Of a stretch of 64,000 bases of DNA, positions 19,613 to 28,847 are shown in pieces (position 1 is the stretch's first letter; every line of letters begins with the position of its first letter). The position numbers were made by a program, and so were the translations under genes. The stretch comes from Paenibacillus tundrae. GTDB lineage: Bacteria > Bacillota > Bacilli > Paenibacillales > Paenibacillaceae. The notes under the pieces were generated by a model. The model ran no database searches. It was given only the letters and a program-made list of their open reading frames with translations, and was not told where the DNA came from. Location of the stretch: the NCBI RefSeq assembly GCF_036884255.1, contig NZ_CP145605.1, positions 3,348,001 through 3,412,000 of the forward strand, in the 5' to 3' direction.

Positions 19613-20341
19613 TTATGACTTCTTAGGCGGGATCGCACACCCTTCATCCGTACATAATCCTTCACTAGTGGTTTCATCAGAAAGCATTTCAAACTTAGCT
19701 GCCGGATGCTCTTCTTCCCACACTTTCTCCAACACTTGAGAAAACGATTCTGTCGGCTGTGCCCCTGAAACTGCGTATTTTTGATTGAATATAAAGAACG
19801 GCACCCCGGTAATCCCAACTCGACGAGCCTCATCCTGATCTTTTCGTACTTGATCTGCATAGAGATCCTTCGTATTCAAGATTCCAAGGGCTTCTTCTCT
19901 CTCTAATCCAACGGCTTCTGCAATATCGGCCAAGGTATTATAATCTCCTACATCTCTTGATTCAGTGAAATGTGCGACAAGTAATTTTTCATTTAGCATT
20001 GTTTCCTTGCCTTTTGTTTTTGCCCATTTTAATAAACGATGGGCATCCAGTGTATTGGTAGGTTTAAGACTATCTAATTGAAAAGATAATCCTACATTAC
20101 TGGCTTGTTGAGTTAAGTGACTCATGAATTCTTTCGCTTGTTCTTTACCGCCAAACTTAGGCGCTAATTTTTCTGCAAAACTTGTTCCATCATACGCGGA
20201 AGCGGATGGATCAAGTTCAAAGCTCTTGTATTCAATATTAATTTTATCTTTATAAGGCAATCCTTCTAGAGCTTTCTCCAGATTTTGTTTACCTATATAG
20301 CAAAATGGACATGCGATGTCTGACCAGATTTCAATATTCAT
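19613..20341 (-). CDS. DsbA-family FrnE-like oxidoreductase
   Basis: The 242-residue protein begins with the thioredoxin-like WSDIACPFCYIGK (Cys11 and Cys14) with a helical insert, and GVPFFIFN as the cis-proline loop. The C-terminus has a second pair, CTDEGC, as in some FrnE proteins with an extra redox or metal site. There is no signal peptide, so it acts in the cytoplasm. GGGAGGATAC precedes ATG. It lies 25 bases behind the AhpD-like gene and is probably co-regulated with it. Confidence 0.88.
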   Translation of the reverse strand: MNIEIWSDIACPFCYIGKQNLEKALEGLPYKDKINIEYKSFELDPSASAYDGTSFAEKLAPKFGGKEQAKEFMSHLTQQASNVGLSFQLDSLKPTNTLDAHRLLKWAKTKGKETMLNEKLLVAHFTESRDVGDYNTLADIAEAVGLEREEALGILNTKDLYADQVRKDQDEARRVGITGVPFFIFNQKYAVSGAQPTESFSQVLEKVWEEEHPAAKFEMLSDETTSEGLCTDEGCAIPPKKS

Positions 20342-20366
20342 GTGTATCCTCCCGTTTCAGTTAAAG

Positions 20367-21023
20367 TTATTCGTCAAATGCTACTAGAGCATTTACGCCA
20401 TGTGCAAGAGCAGAACCTGCTTTTAATGCTGTAGCTACCATGATTGATTCGGCCAACTCTTCTTTAGTCGCGCCAGCTTTTTTAGCGGCTTTAGTATGAA
20501 TATCAATGCAATATGGACACCCCGTCGTATGGGCTACCGCAACTGCAATCAATTCTTTCTCCTTGGTACTGAGTGTGCCGGCTTTTAACGCTTGCTGATC
20601 AAAAGAACCAAAGGCTTTAAAGGAATCACTTAGTTGGGTGAACTCTCTCAGCCGGTTAATATATGATGCACGATACAACTCATCGTCATCATTTCCATCA
20701 TACGCGTTCAAAGCATTAACACCATGAGCCATAGCCGAACCGGCTTTAAGTGCTGTTGCAACCATGATTGATTCAGCCATTTCCTCTTTTGAAACACCAT
20801 TTTTCTTAGCTTGTTTCACATGAGCTTCAATACAGTAAGGACATCCTGTGGTATGAGCTATAGCAATTGCAATGATTTCTTTGAATTTTGCAGTTAACTT
20901 TCCTTCAGCTAATGCTAATTTTTCAAAAGAGATAAATGCCTTGAAGATTTCTGGAGAAACTGAGTTGAATTCTCCGATCCGCTTGAAATTTGATTTTTTG
21001 AATAAACTGTCTTGATGACTCAT
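20367..21023 (-). CDS. tandem AhpD/CMD-domain peroxidase-like protein
   Basis: The 218-residue protein holds two copies of the carboxymuconolactone decarboxylase/AhpD core. Each has a TTGCPYC-(I)-xxH motif (Cys61/Cys64/His68 and Cys169/Cys172/His176) and the following helix MAESIMVATALKAGSA. AhpD-like proteins have alkylhydroperoxidase or disulfide reductase activity. Single-domain proteins are about 110 to 180 residues, so this is an internal duplication. AGAGGGATTT precedes ATG. Promoter and ArsR-rhodanese-type operator are at 21052-21098. Confidence 0.88.
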   Translation of the reverse strand: MSHQDSLFKKSNFKRIGEFNSVSPEIFKAFISFEKLALAEGKLTAKFKEIIAIAIAHTTGCPYCIEAHVKQAKKNGVSKEEMAESIMVATALKAGSAMAHGVNALNAYDGNDDDELYRASYINRLREFTQLSDSFKAFGSFDQQALKAGTLSTKEKELIAVAVAHTTGCPYCIDIHTKAAKKAGATKEELAESIMVATALKAGSALAHGVNALVAFDE

Positions 21024-21051
21024 AGAAAATCCCTCTATTCATTAATAAAAT

Positions 21052-21071
21052 ATTCAATTGATTAATTGAAT
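21052..21071. promoter_or_regulatory. operator ATTCAATTGATTAATTGAAT
   Basis: Inverted repeat ATTCAATT-N4-AATTGAAT overlapping the end of the -10 box of the AhpD operon. The identical 20-mer lies at 23949 and a one-base variant at 30454, all in the same position relative to promoters of redox genes. Confidence 0.8.
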
Positions 21072-21098
21072 TTTAAGACATGTTGATACGTAAGTCAA
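21070..21098 (-). promoter_or_regulatory. promoter of AhpD-like/FrnE/OsmC operon
   Basis: Minus-strand TTGACT, 17 bases, TAAAAT. The operator at 21052-21071 overlaps the -10 box. Confidence 0.75.
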
Positions 21099-21128
21099 GT
21101 ACAAGCTTGAGTAATCTGTAGTTCCCTT

Positions 21129-22002
21129 TTAATATAAAGTGCTCAGTGCCTCACGCGTAAACGGAAGTAAATCTTCTGTTCTTCCTTCGCGGATTTTATT
21201 TACCCAGTCAGGCTCGGCTAACAATGCGCGACCAACTGCGATCAACTCAAATTCTTCGCGCTCTAATCTCTCAACTAAAGCACCAATTTGGGTTGCTTTA
21301 CCATTTGCATTTTCTCCGTTATCAAAGAAATCCAAGAAGTCAGCGTCTAGTCCAACCGATCCAACTGTAATGGTTGGTTTGCCCGTCAATTTTTTGATCC
21401 ATCCTGAGAGATTCAAGTCAGATTCTTTAAAGGCTGGTTCCCAGAAGGCGAATAGAGGATGAAAGATGTCTACGCCTGCATCGACTAGCGGTGCTAAGAA
21501 TTGTGCTAATTCTTCTGGAGTGTCGTCTAGTTTTGCTGTATAGTCATCATATTTCCACTGGGAGATCCGTAGCGTAATGGGGAAGTCTGGCCCAACACTC
21601 CTTCGACAAGCTGCGATAACCTCACTAGCAAATCGGGTACGATTGAGTATATCGCCACCATATTCATCGCTACGTGAGTTGGTTTTTTTCCAGAAAAATT
21701 GATCGATTAAAAATCCATGTGATGCCATAATCTCGATGCCATCAAAACCAACTTTTTTTAGCATTGACTGCCGCCTGTTTGAAGGCTTCAACCAATTCGG
21801 AAATCTCTTGTTTAGTGTAATCATTATAAGTCCAACACCATTTTCAGCTCTACGACGATAATACGCGGCGATATCCTCCCCCGGTACACCATTCGGAGAA
21901 AATTTTCAAGTCATTGGTGCCATAATAATACGGTTAGATAGTTTGAGATTTCCCATTTCGAATGGTTTAAAAAAGAGCTTCAACAGATTGTGAATTGTTC
22001 AT
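21129..22002 (-). pseudogene. degraded NADH:flavin oxidoreductase (OYE family)
   Basis: The original start is ATG after CTGGAGGTTT at 22002. Restoring the frame gives an OYE N-terminus (KPFEMGNLKLSNRIIMAPMT) that is broken at least four times: an extra T in a T6 run, a TGA where an arginine is usual after APMT, loss of the segment between the first strands and the helix TKQEISELVEAF (about 80-90 residues by family length), and an A-run frameshift before VGFDGIEIM. From there the C-terminal half (SDEYGG, VGRALLAEPDWV) is intact. It follows a thioredoxin gene in the trxB operon. Confidence 0.88.
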
Positions 22003-22084
22003 AAACCTCCAGGTTTACTTACTTAATATATTTATTAATAAATGTTTATTTGAAATCGAATCCCTGATAGGTCGTTCTTTTTCA

Positions 22085-22417
22085 TTATCTCGTACCTTCA
22101 ACAGCACTTTGCAAAAAATGTTCTATCTCTTCGCGTGACTTACGAAGCTTATTGACATATCGAGTAAGCTCTTTACCGTCGGCGTAGGCTACAAAACTTG
22201 GAATACCCATAATATTTTGTTCTTCACTTACAGTACCTACTTGATCTACATCAACTTCGATAAGATCCAGATCATTCGCAAATTTTTCTTCAACATCAGG
22301 CATAAATGGATCAATAAATTTGCAGTCCGGGCACCAATCTGCTTTAAAGACAGCAACAGTGATTTTTGGGGAACGGATAGCTGTATCAAATTCTAACTTA
22401 GAGGTAATTTTTTTCAT
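22085..22417 (-). CDS. thioredoxin-family protein, CPDC active site
   Basis: The 110-residue protein has a thioredoxin fold with WCPDCK (Cys29 and Cys32) and GIPSFVAYADGKE as the cis-proline turn. The CPDC motif is less oxidising or reducing than the classical CGPC in unknown direction; function is general disulfide reduction. AAAAGGAGACTAT precedes ATG. It lies 29 bases behind an OsmC gene in the trxB transcript. Confidence 0.88.
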   Translation of the reverse strand: MKKITSKLEFDTAIRSPKITVAVFKADWCPDCKFIDPFMPDVEEKFANDLDLIEVDVDQVGTVSEEQNIMGIPSFVAYADGKELTRYVNKLRKSREEIEHFLQSAVEGTR

Positions 22418-22446
22418 TTGTATAGTCTCCTTTTATAATGAATGGT

Positions 22447-22935
22447 TTACCATTCCATTTGATGTTGTTCAATATAGCTACTTGTCAGATCATCTCCAGC
22501 ATCGATGGATACTTTACCCTCGGTACCTACCGGTACACCTGCTTTAACAAGCAGCTGACCAATGTGGCATTTTTCTTCTGCTTGTAGGAATAGTGATTCG
22601 ACTACAGCAATATCTTCCTTGGAGGCATCTGAGGATAAAACAACATGCGGACGATGTGTAATGCTCAGTTGGTTTCCTTGTGCTGTGTTCCCTTCTGTAT
22701 CCATAAAGAATCCAGCAACGGGTACTTTCTTGCGATCTAACATATAAGCTAGAGTCTGAGCGTAACAAGCAATGGCTGAGGACATCAGAAGTTGTTGTGG
22801 ATTAGCACCTTCACCGCTTCCTCCTTTAGGAATAGGGATAGCAACTTGGGTTAGCAAATTGTCGCTTTTAATGCGACCAAATCCTTTTGCGTCTTTGAAC
22901 CAAACCGTATTCATAACCATTTTTTGATCCGGCAT
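22447..22935 (-). CDS. OsmC-family protein
   Basis: The 162-residue protein is a close paralogue of the OsmC protein at 4599-5090. Its core GGSGEGANPQQLLMSSAIAC carries Cys57 and the helix AEEKCHIGQ carries Cys123, the two expected reactive cysteines. AAAGGAGCAT precedes ATG. It lies 26 bases after trxB and before the CPDC thioredoxin gene, so the three would be made together: an electron source (TrxB), a carrier and a peroxide reductase. Confidence 0.88.
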   Translation of the reverse strand: MPDQKMVMNTVWFKDAKGFGRIKSDNLLTQVAIPIPKGGSGEGANPQQLLMSSAIACYAQTLAYMLDRKKVPVAGFFMDTEGNTAQGNQLSITHRPHVVLSSDASKEDIAVVESLFLQAEEKCHIGQLLVKAGVPVGTEGKVSIDAGDDLTSSYIEQHQMEW

Positions 22936-22961
22936 TTTAATATGCTCCTTTCCCCACGTCT

Positions 22962-23890
22962 TTAATTATTTTCTAAAGAGTCGATAAACTTTTCACTATC
23001 CATGGCTGCCATAGCTCCAGATCCTGCTGCAGTAATAGCTTGACGATAACGAGTATCCTGTACATCTCCACAAGCAAACACACCTGGAATATTTGTCATA
23101 GATGTACCGGGAACTGTGACAATGTAGCCATTCTCAACCGTCTCAATTTGACCATTTAAAAATTCTGTATTCGGATGATGACCAATAGCTACAAATACAC
23201 CGTGTGCGTCTAGAATTTCTTCTTCGCCTGAGACATTGTTCTGGACTTTCAATCCGGTCACTCCACGTTCACCAGCCACTACTTCAAGTGGGGTTTTACT
23301 TAAAGCCCACGCAATTTTAGGGTTTGAACGAGCGCGATCTTGCATAATTTTGGAGGCTCGTAATTCTTCGCGACGATGCACCACAGTCACTTTGGAAGCG
23401 AATCGTGTTAGAAAGTTTGCCTCTTCCAAGGCCGTATCGCCCCCACCGACTACAATGAGTTCCTTATTTCTAAAGAAGAACCCATCGCAAGTGGCACAAG
23501 TGCTCACTCCACGACCTACATTTTCTGTTTCACCTGGTATTCCTAAATATTTCGCACTGGCACCGGTTGAAATGATAAGCGTTTCAGTAATAATTTCACC
23601 TTTGCCATCCACGTCCAGTTTAAACGGTCGGTTATTCAAATCTACTGCTTTTACCCAACCGTTAACAAACGTAGCCCCGAACCGCTCAGCTTGTTTACGC
23701 ATATTATCCATTAACTCAGGTCCCATGATTCCTTCAGGAAACCCAGGATAATTCTCAATTTCGGTTGTGGTTGTAAGCTGCCCTCCTGGTTCAAGCCCTT
23801 CAATAACGAGTGGGTTCATATTCGCACGAGCCAAGTAAATTGCTGCGGTTAACCCGCTGGCCCTGTTCCGACAATTACAGATTTGTACAT
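22962..23890 (-). pseudogene. trxB: thioredoxin reductase with a one-base frameshift
   Basis: The true start is ATG (MYKSVIVGTGPAG) after GGAGGGATAAC at 23890. After GPAG the frame hits TAA; deleting the effect of one missing G (in GCGGGTTAACC, + positions 23853-23855) restores GLTAAIYLARAN and the rest of a full TrxB: FAD and NADPH sites (GGGDTALEEA), active site CATCDG, FACGDVQD. So the gene is complete apart from one base. It is either a recent loss, a programmed shift or a sequencing error. It heads the operon with OsmC and thioredoxin genes and has a strong promoter with the ArsR-type operator. Confidence 0.85.
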
Positions 23891-23948
23891 ATGTTATCCC
23901 TCCAAATTTGAGTGTGTATGACAATTACATATACGAATAACCTTTAAT

Positions 23949-23968
23949 ATTCAATTGATTAATTGAAT
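23949..23968. promoter_or_regulatory. operator ATTCAATTGATTAATTGAAT
   Basis: Same 20-mer as in front of the AhpD operon, overlapping the trxB -10 box and lying between trxB and the ArsR-rhodanese gene at 24221. The rest of the 330-base gap carries only a compact half-site pair at 24129. Confidence 0.82.
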
Positions 23969-23995
23969 TATAGCATTGTAGAATCTCTTCGTCAA
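23967..23995 (-). promoter_or_regulatory. trxB promoter
   Basis: Minus-strand TTGACG, 17 bases, TATAAT, with the operator beginning inside the -10 box. Confidence 0.8.
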
Positions 23996-24128
23996 ATGTT
24001 CCTCATCAATTGACTGCAGGCGGGATATCCATAGATTGAAATGAATGTTTGGAGTTTGAGTTCTTACTTAGATACATTTTAGCCTGATAACTTGACTTCA
24101 CTCAGGTTGTTCATGTTAAAATTTTAAT

Positions 24129-24140
24129 ATTCAATTGAAT
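24129..24140. promoter_or_regulatory. compact operator ATTCAATTGAAT
   Basis: A perfect 12-bp palindrome built from the same arms without the four-base spacer, in the leader of the ArsR-rhodanese gene. A plus-strand TTGACT lies upstream with a longer than ideal spacing to TAAAAT. It may mediate autoregulation. Confidence 0.55.
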
Positions 24141-24220
24141 CTATAAAGGGTTGAGAATATCGTTCGAATTGAAGTGGGGAAGTCCCGTTGAACATAAAAT
24201 AAGAATAGAGGTTGACGATT

Positions 24221-24889
24221 ATGGAAGAATTATTGAATTCAGCGAAGCTTTTTAAAGAAGATCTATATAAACAATTGGCCAGAATAGGAAAATGTCTATC
24301 CAGTGATAAGCGTTTGGAGATTTTAAACCTGTTGTCCAATGGCTCAAGAACAGTGGAAAAAATAGCTGCTTCTACAGATATGAACGTTGCGAATGTATCC
24401 AGGCACCTTCAAGTTCTACTCGATGCTAAGCTTGTTAAATTCACGAAAAAAGGAACTTTTGTGATCTATTCTTTAGCTGACCCGGAGATCATCAATTTTC
24501 TGTCCTCTTTATGGCGAATTAGTGAGAAACAGATTCCTGACATCAGTAGAATGAAAGATGACTTTATTAACAATCTTGATGACATTCAAACACTTACCAT
24601 GGACGAGGTTAGGGAGAGAATAAAAAATGATTCAATTATTCTTGTGGATTTACGCCCTAAAGAAGAATATGAAATGGATCATATCGCGGGAGCAATCTCG
24701 ATGCCGATGGAAGAGTTAGAAGTATTCATAAGAGACATTCCAAAAAATACAGAGATTATTGCATATTGTAGAGGCCCACTGTGTGTCTACTCTGCATTAG
24801 CCGCACAGAAATTACAATCTGAAGGCTTTACAGCTTATCGTATGGAAGAGGGCTTGAATGAATGGCAGGAACATTTTCATTTACATTAG
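24221..24889 (+). CDS. ArsR-rhodanese fusion regulator
   Basis: The 222-residue protein fuses an ArsR winged helix (residues 14-105, with VANVSRHLQVLLDAKLVKF) to a rhodanese domain (residues 125-220, LVDLRPKEEYEMDHI) whose active loop is AYCRGPLC. Its cysteines are Cys25 in GKCLSSDKR, Cys183 and Cys188. Known ArsR-type sulfide regulators sense persulfides through cysteine pairs; a rhodanese domain would accept persulfide directly. The start is ATG after AGAGGTTGACG. It is divergent from the trxB operon with operators between, and ends in a bidirectional terminator. A paralogue is at 29285-29968. Confidence 0.9.
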   Translation: MEELLNSAKLFKEDLYKQLARIGKCLSSDKRLEILNLLSNGSRTVEKIAASTDMNVANVSRHLQVLLDAKLVKFTKKGTFVIYSLADPEIINFLSSLWRISEKQIPDISRMKDDFINNLDDIQTLTMDEVRERIKNDSIILVDLRPKEEYEMDHIAGAISMPMEELEVFIRDIPKNTEIIAYCRGPLCVYSALAAQKLQSEGFTAYRMEEGLNEWQEHFHLH

Positions 24890-24931
24890 GCTGACTTCTG
24901 GAGCACAAGAAGTACAATATTTTTCAAATCT

Positions 24932-24976
24932 AAAAAAGACTTCAAGGCCCATTTACTAGGCTTTGAAGTCTTTTTT
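24932..24976. terminator. bidirectional terminator
   Basis: AAAAAAGACTTCAAGGCC pairs with GGCTTTGAAGTCTTTTTT between the convergent ArsR-rhodanese and GH4 genes. Confidence 0.88.
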
Positions 24977-25019
24977 AATTTAAAAGAAAATCTAATTATT
25001 CAATATACTATTGAACCGC

Positions 25020-26360
25020 TTATACATGAAGGGACGCTTCCCGGTAAAACTGCGGCAAGTATTCTTTATGAGCCTCGAGTAATTCATCCAACAAAGCCTT
25101 AGCGGAATCACCACTTTGGACAAGTGGATTGGACGTAAATGCTTGGAGTGCCGTTGCATAGCTTCCTGTAACCGCAGCTTCAATCGTTAATTCCTCCATG
25201 GACTTCATTAGCTGTAATAATCCTCGTTGTGCGGGAGGAAAAGAGCCGAAATGAATAGGCTCAGCACCATGGGAAGTAATCACACTGGTGATTTCAATGG
25301 CACTTTCCACTGGCAGGTCATTAATCGCTCCATTATTGCGTGTACTTACAACCATCTGGGTGCCTTTGTTGTTATAAATGGAGTTAATAATCTCACAGGC
25401 AGCATCACTATAATAAGCTCCACCTCGTTTTCCAAGTTCTTCTGGCTTATGATCCAATCCTGGGTCTTTGTAAAGTTCAAACAGACTTTCTTCTAAGCGT
25501 TTCACTACTTGTCCGCGAGTTCCTTCTCCCTTCGCTTCTTCAAGTTCTTCTTGAATCATCGCATCAGTCATGTAATAGTAACGATGATAAGGACATGGGA
25601 GCATTTCTAATTGTACAAGTTGTTCATGAAGGAATCTCATGTTTTTAATGTTTTCAACGATTTTCTCTGATTTTGCTTCAGGACCATACAGTTTATCGAT
25701 CGCTTGACGGGTAAAATCTTGCCCATTGTGTCCATAAATCTTGTGCCAGTGTAAATGATTAATCCCCGCAAATTTGAAAAATAATTCTTCTTCATTCTTT
25801 TCAAGTACTGCGGATTCATTTTTCACAGCCACAATGGGTACATTACACAATCCAATAACCTTTTCCCACATTCCGTAACGAAGAACTGCTTCAGTAACCA
25901 TGCCTGCTGGATTCGTAAAGTTAATCAGCCATGCATTGGGACAAAGCACTTTCATATCCTCAACGATATCTAGAATAACTGGAATGGTTCGAAATGCTTT
26001 TAGCATTCCCCCTGCCCCATTCGTTTCTTGACCAATTAGTCCGTATTTAATGGGTATCGTCTCATCTTTGATCCGTGCATCCATATGTCCTACTCGCAGT
26101 TGAGTGGTCACAAAATCTGCATCTCTCAAAGCTTCCTGTCGATCAAGTGTCAAATGGACTTCACAATCAATACCCGCAGCTTTTACCATCCGTTGAGCCA
26201 TGGCACCAACAATCTCAAGTTTTTCTCTGCCTGCTTCAATGTCGACCAACCATAGCTCAGTTATCGGAAGTTCATGATATCGTTTGATAAATCCTTCCAC
26301 CAATTCCGGTGTATAACTTGAACCTCCACCGATAGTTACAATCTTCAACCTTTTTTTCAT
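25020..26360 (-). CDS. GH4 6-phospho-beta-glucosidase, paralogue
   Basis: The 446-residue enzyme has the same motifs as the GH4 at 7034 (VTIGGGSSYTPELVEGF, GLCNVPIVA, INHLHWH) and about 85 percent identity by eye, with a six-residue longer C-terminus. GAGGAGGAACTCTAT before ATG sets the start. Its promoter carries the same operator, TGTAATGCATTACA, but its own divergent LacI gene is broken, so control probably comes from the intact LacI at 8497. It interrupts the redox region, which points to duplication of the whole GH4/LacI unit. Confidence 0.92.
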   Translation of the reverse strand: MKKRLKIVTIGGGSSYTPELVEGFIKRYHELPITELWLVDIEAGREKLEIVGAMAQRMVKAAGIDCEVHLTLDRQEALRDADFVTTQLRVGHMDARIKDETIPIKYGLIGQETNGAGGMLKAFRTIPVILDIVEDMKVLCPNAWLINFTNPAGMVTEAVLRYGMWEKVIGLCNVPIVAVKNESAVLEKNEEELFFKFAGINHLHWHKIYGHNGQDFTRQAIDKLYGPEAKSEKIVENIKNMRFLHEQLVQLEMLPCPYHRYYYMTDAMIQEELEEAKGEGTRGQVVKRLEESLFELYKDPGLDHKPEELGKRGGAYYSDAACEIINSIYNNKGTQMVVSTRNNGAINDLPVESAIEITSVITSHGAEPIHFGSFPPAQRGLLQLMKSMEELTIEAAVTGSYATALQAFTSNPLVQSGDSAKALLDELLEAHKEYLPQFYREASLHV

Positions 26361-26422
26361 ATAGAGTTCCTCCTCATGACTAAATTATTACTGTATTTGT
26401 ACTGTATTTGTACTGTAATTTA

Positions 26423-26442
26423 TGTAATGCATTACATGTCAA
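26423..26442 (-). promoter_or_regulatory. LacI operator and -35 box of second GH4 gene
   Basis: TGTAATGCATTACA (26423-26436) sits immediately downstream of minus-strand TTGACA (26437-26442). The -10 region is less clear; TTACAGT-type repeats (TACTGTATTTG, three near copies) lie where it should be. Confidence 0.75.
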
Positions 26443-26531
26443 GCATAAAAAATAGGCTTCAACTGTCGTCCTTTTCTACTTTGTGGTAGCTTAGAAAACG
26501 TGATATGCTTTCTCAGAAGAGATGGTTAGAG

Positions 26532-27301
26532 GTGCCTAATATTCAAGATGTTGCTATTTAGCTGGAGTATCTACAGCAACTGTGTCGAGAGTAATTAACA
26601 ACCGTGGCTATGTAAGTGACTTAAATAAACGAAAAGTTTTAGGAATTATTTAGGAGCTTGATTATGTCCCCAATGTTAATGCTATTTCTCTAAAAAAAAG
26701 TTGAAACTCATTAGATTGGAATAATAACCGCCTCTTTTACTCCCATTATTATTAATTTTGTTCGTGCATTCACTTTAATTGCCGAGAAGAACGGTTTCAA
26801 CATCGCTCTATTTATCACGAATGGAGATGCCAAAAAGGAAGCAATTAGATGCTATTGTATGTATGATACGATCCAATGAATGGGATGTTATTGAATCCTA
26901 TACCAGGTATGGTCCCATTGTGACTTGGCAGCGTCTTCAGAATGATCTCCATCTGTCTTTATGGATCAATTCCATGCCTACTGGACAGGTCTTGAGCATC
27001 TTCATTCCAAAGGTTATCAAAAAATACTTAGTGTATATTCCATGTCCAAAGGATTAAATACAGAGGTACGCATTCGTGCCCATTCGAAATTATAAAAAAG
27101 CACAAACTCAAGACGTATCCCTTTCTCATTTCGAAGATAAAACTGTTGTTAGAGATGGTGAGGAGATAGCTGAGTGGTGGGTATTACAGGAAAATACACC
27201 TGATGCTATTTTTTGTGCTAATGATGAAGTGGCAGCTGGTCTTATGACAGCTTTGCGCAGTTGGGTTTTTCCATTTTGGGAGAGAACGTCACTCGACATA
27301 A
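26532..27301 (+). pseudogene. broken LacI-family regulator
   Basis: A likely GTG start after AGAG leads into a LacI helix-turn-helix (LAGVSTATVSRVIN, NNRGYVS) that is frameshifted near its start and stopped by TAG after KVLGII. Further stops and shifts follow. Pieces of the effector domain can be read (DAIVCMIRSNEWDVIESYT, DAIFCANDEVAAGLM), then a deletion of roughly 70-80 codons joins to the final ERHST stop. It mirrors the intact LacI at 8497 and is divergent from the second GH4 gene. Confidence 0.87.
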
Positions 27302-27349
27302 CGTGTATCTGTATTAAAGCTTAGGATCTATTTTAACTTATAAGAAAAA

Positions 27350-27374
27350 CCACTTGTTCAACTTGAACAAGTGG
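27350..27374. terminator. bidirectional terminator
   Basis: CCACTTGTTCAA and TTGAACAAGTGG form a 12-bp stem with almost no loop, between the LacI remnant and the alcohol dehydrogenase remnant. Confidence 0.7.
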
Positions 27375-27448
27375 ATTTACTCAAACATTGCGATTTTTCT
27401 GCTAATCGTGCGATCTCTACTGGAGATTACACGTTTATTCAAAAATAT

Positions 27449-28396
27449 TCAGTACAGCACGGAAATGAGGGATGGTGACTTCATTTTATCATAAGCTTCG
27501 CTAGCACGATCTAATGGATATGACTCAATCATAGGACGAGTATCCGTCAATACACTGAAATTAATCGTCGCTTGAATTTCTTCCGCTCCCCCTGTTAACG
27601 TACCTTTGACTGTGCCAGGTCCCTTCATAAAGTCCATTGCTGATAATTCTAATGAATAAGAAGAAGTTGTCACAATGATAAGCTCGCCGTCTTGACCCAA
27701 CCCGTTGATCAAAGAGGAAACAGCCTTTGCGTTAGGTGCAGTTGCTAGGAAAACTTTGTTACCGTCTAATCCTTGCAATGCCTCAGATGGATCTTCTTCG
27801 GCCGAATCAATGTAGTGATGAGCTCCTAGTTCCCGTGCAAGAGCTTCTTTATTATTTCCTCGTGAAATAGCCAAGGTGAGGAATCCTGCTTTGCTTTCAA
27901 ACTGAACGGCCAGATGTCCTAGCCCACCAATTCCCTGAATTGCTACCAGATCACCAGGACGAGCTTTACAATTTTTGATGGCACTAAAGGTTGTTTTACC
28001 AGCACACATTAGTGAAGCAGTTTCCATCACCGAAATTTCATTTGGGATACTAGACAAACTGTCTACATATGCAACCATGTACTCCGCATATCCACCGTCC
28101 ATCGTTAATCCGGTAAACTGGCTATGTCCCGCATGTGCCATCCAATGCCAACATGTTCACCAATTTTCTATTTTGATGCGCTTGCTCCAAGCTTATCAAC
28201 AATTCCTATCACTTCATGTCCTAGGATACGAGGATAGGCTGACGCCGCACCACCCATCGTCATCAAGTCTCCATTGCATACGCCGCAAGCATCAATCGGA
28301 GTACACTTGCCCTTCTGCAGGTTGCGGAACTGGTACTTCAACTAACTAATTTTTTTCTTCTGCAGCTGGAGTATGCATGGCTTTCATCTTCTCCAT
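27449..28396 (-). pseudogene. broken zinc alcohol dehydrogenase
   Basis: A start ATG after GGGGG (MEKMKAMHTP) leads to a TAG after 16 codons. Later frames give CTPIDACGVCNGDL (catalytic zinc cysteine), PRILGHEVIG and KIGEHVGIGWH, with another stop and shifts. The four-cysteine structural zinc lobe is deleted; the sequence jumps from GWH to SQFTGLTMDGGYAEYM. The C-terminal two-thirds (IQGIGGLGHLAVQF NAD site) is intact and open. An ATTCAATT-type element at 28451-28468 lies in its leader, so it may have belonged to the ArsR-rhodanese regulon. Confidence 0.86.
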
Positions 28397-28496
28397 AAAT
28401 ATACCCCCAAAGTTTTAGAATGATGGGACTTTTAATAGTATAGTACAAAAAGAATAATTAATTGAATAATATACATCCTTTGTTTTTTTTCTTATT

Positions 28497-28826
28497 TTAT
28501 ATAGCGTTATAAACCTCATCTAATCTTGCTTTTAATTGCTCAAATTGGACAAACCGACCGTCACGAAGATACTCCCTTTGGTCATAGAACAAGATAATCG
28601 TGGGGACAGTAAAAGTTAACAATTTGCCAGCCACTGCTGCTACTTGACTAGCATCGATATGAGCAAGCTTTATTTCTGGATAATGGTTAAGCAATTCTTT
28701 CAGTTTGGGATAAATTGCATGACATACGCTACAATTATCTTGAGACACATATAGCATACTTAGTCGATTATTCTGAATAAACGTATCTATTTCATTCACT
28801 GAAGTTATTTCTTGGACATGTGTCAT
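28497..28826 (-). CDS. thioredoxin-family protein, CSVC active site
   Basis: The 109-residue protein parallels that at 4217-4558: same length, Cys32-Ser-Val-Cys35 in QDNCSVCHAI, TVPTIILF cis-proline loop and C-terminal RFVQFEQLKARLDEVY. No signal peptide. The ribosome site (AAGGCGTG) is weak, so translation may be coupled to the rhodanese-like gene 21 bases upstream. Operon order is ArsR-rhodanese, rhodanese-like, CSVC thioredoxin. Confidence 0.86.
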   Translation of the reverse strand: MTHVQEITSVNEIDTFIQNNRLSMLYVSQDNCSVCHAIYPKLKELLNHYPEIKLAHIDASQVAAVAGKLLTFTVPTIILFYDQREYLRDGRFVQFEQLKARLDEVYNAI

Positions 28827-28847
28827 AAAATCACGCCTTACTGTATG

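Noticed and set aside
23891..23924. Longer TrxB start giving an extra 11 residues
   Set aside because: That frame is created by the missing base; the true ATG with GGAGGG is at 23890.
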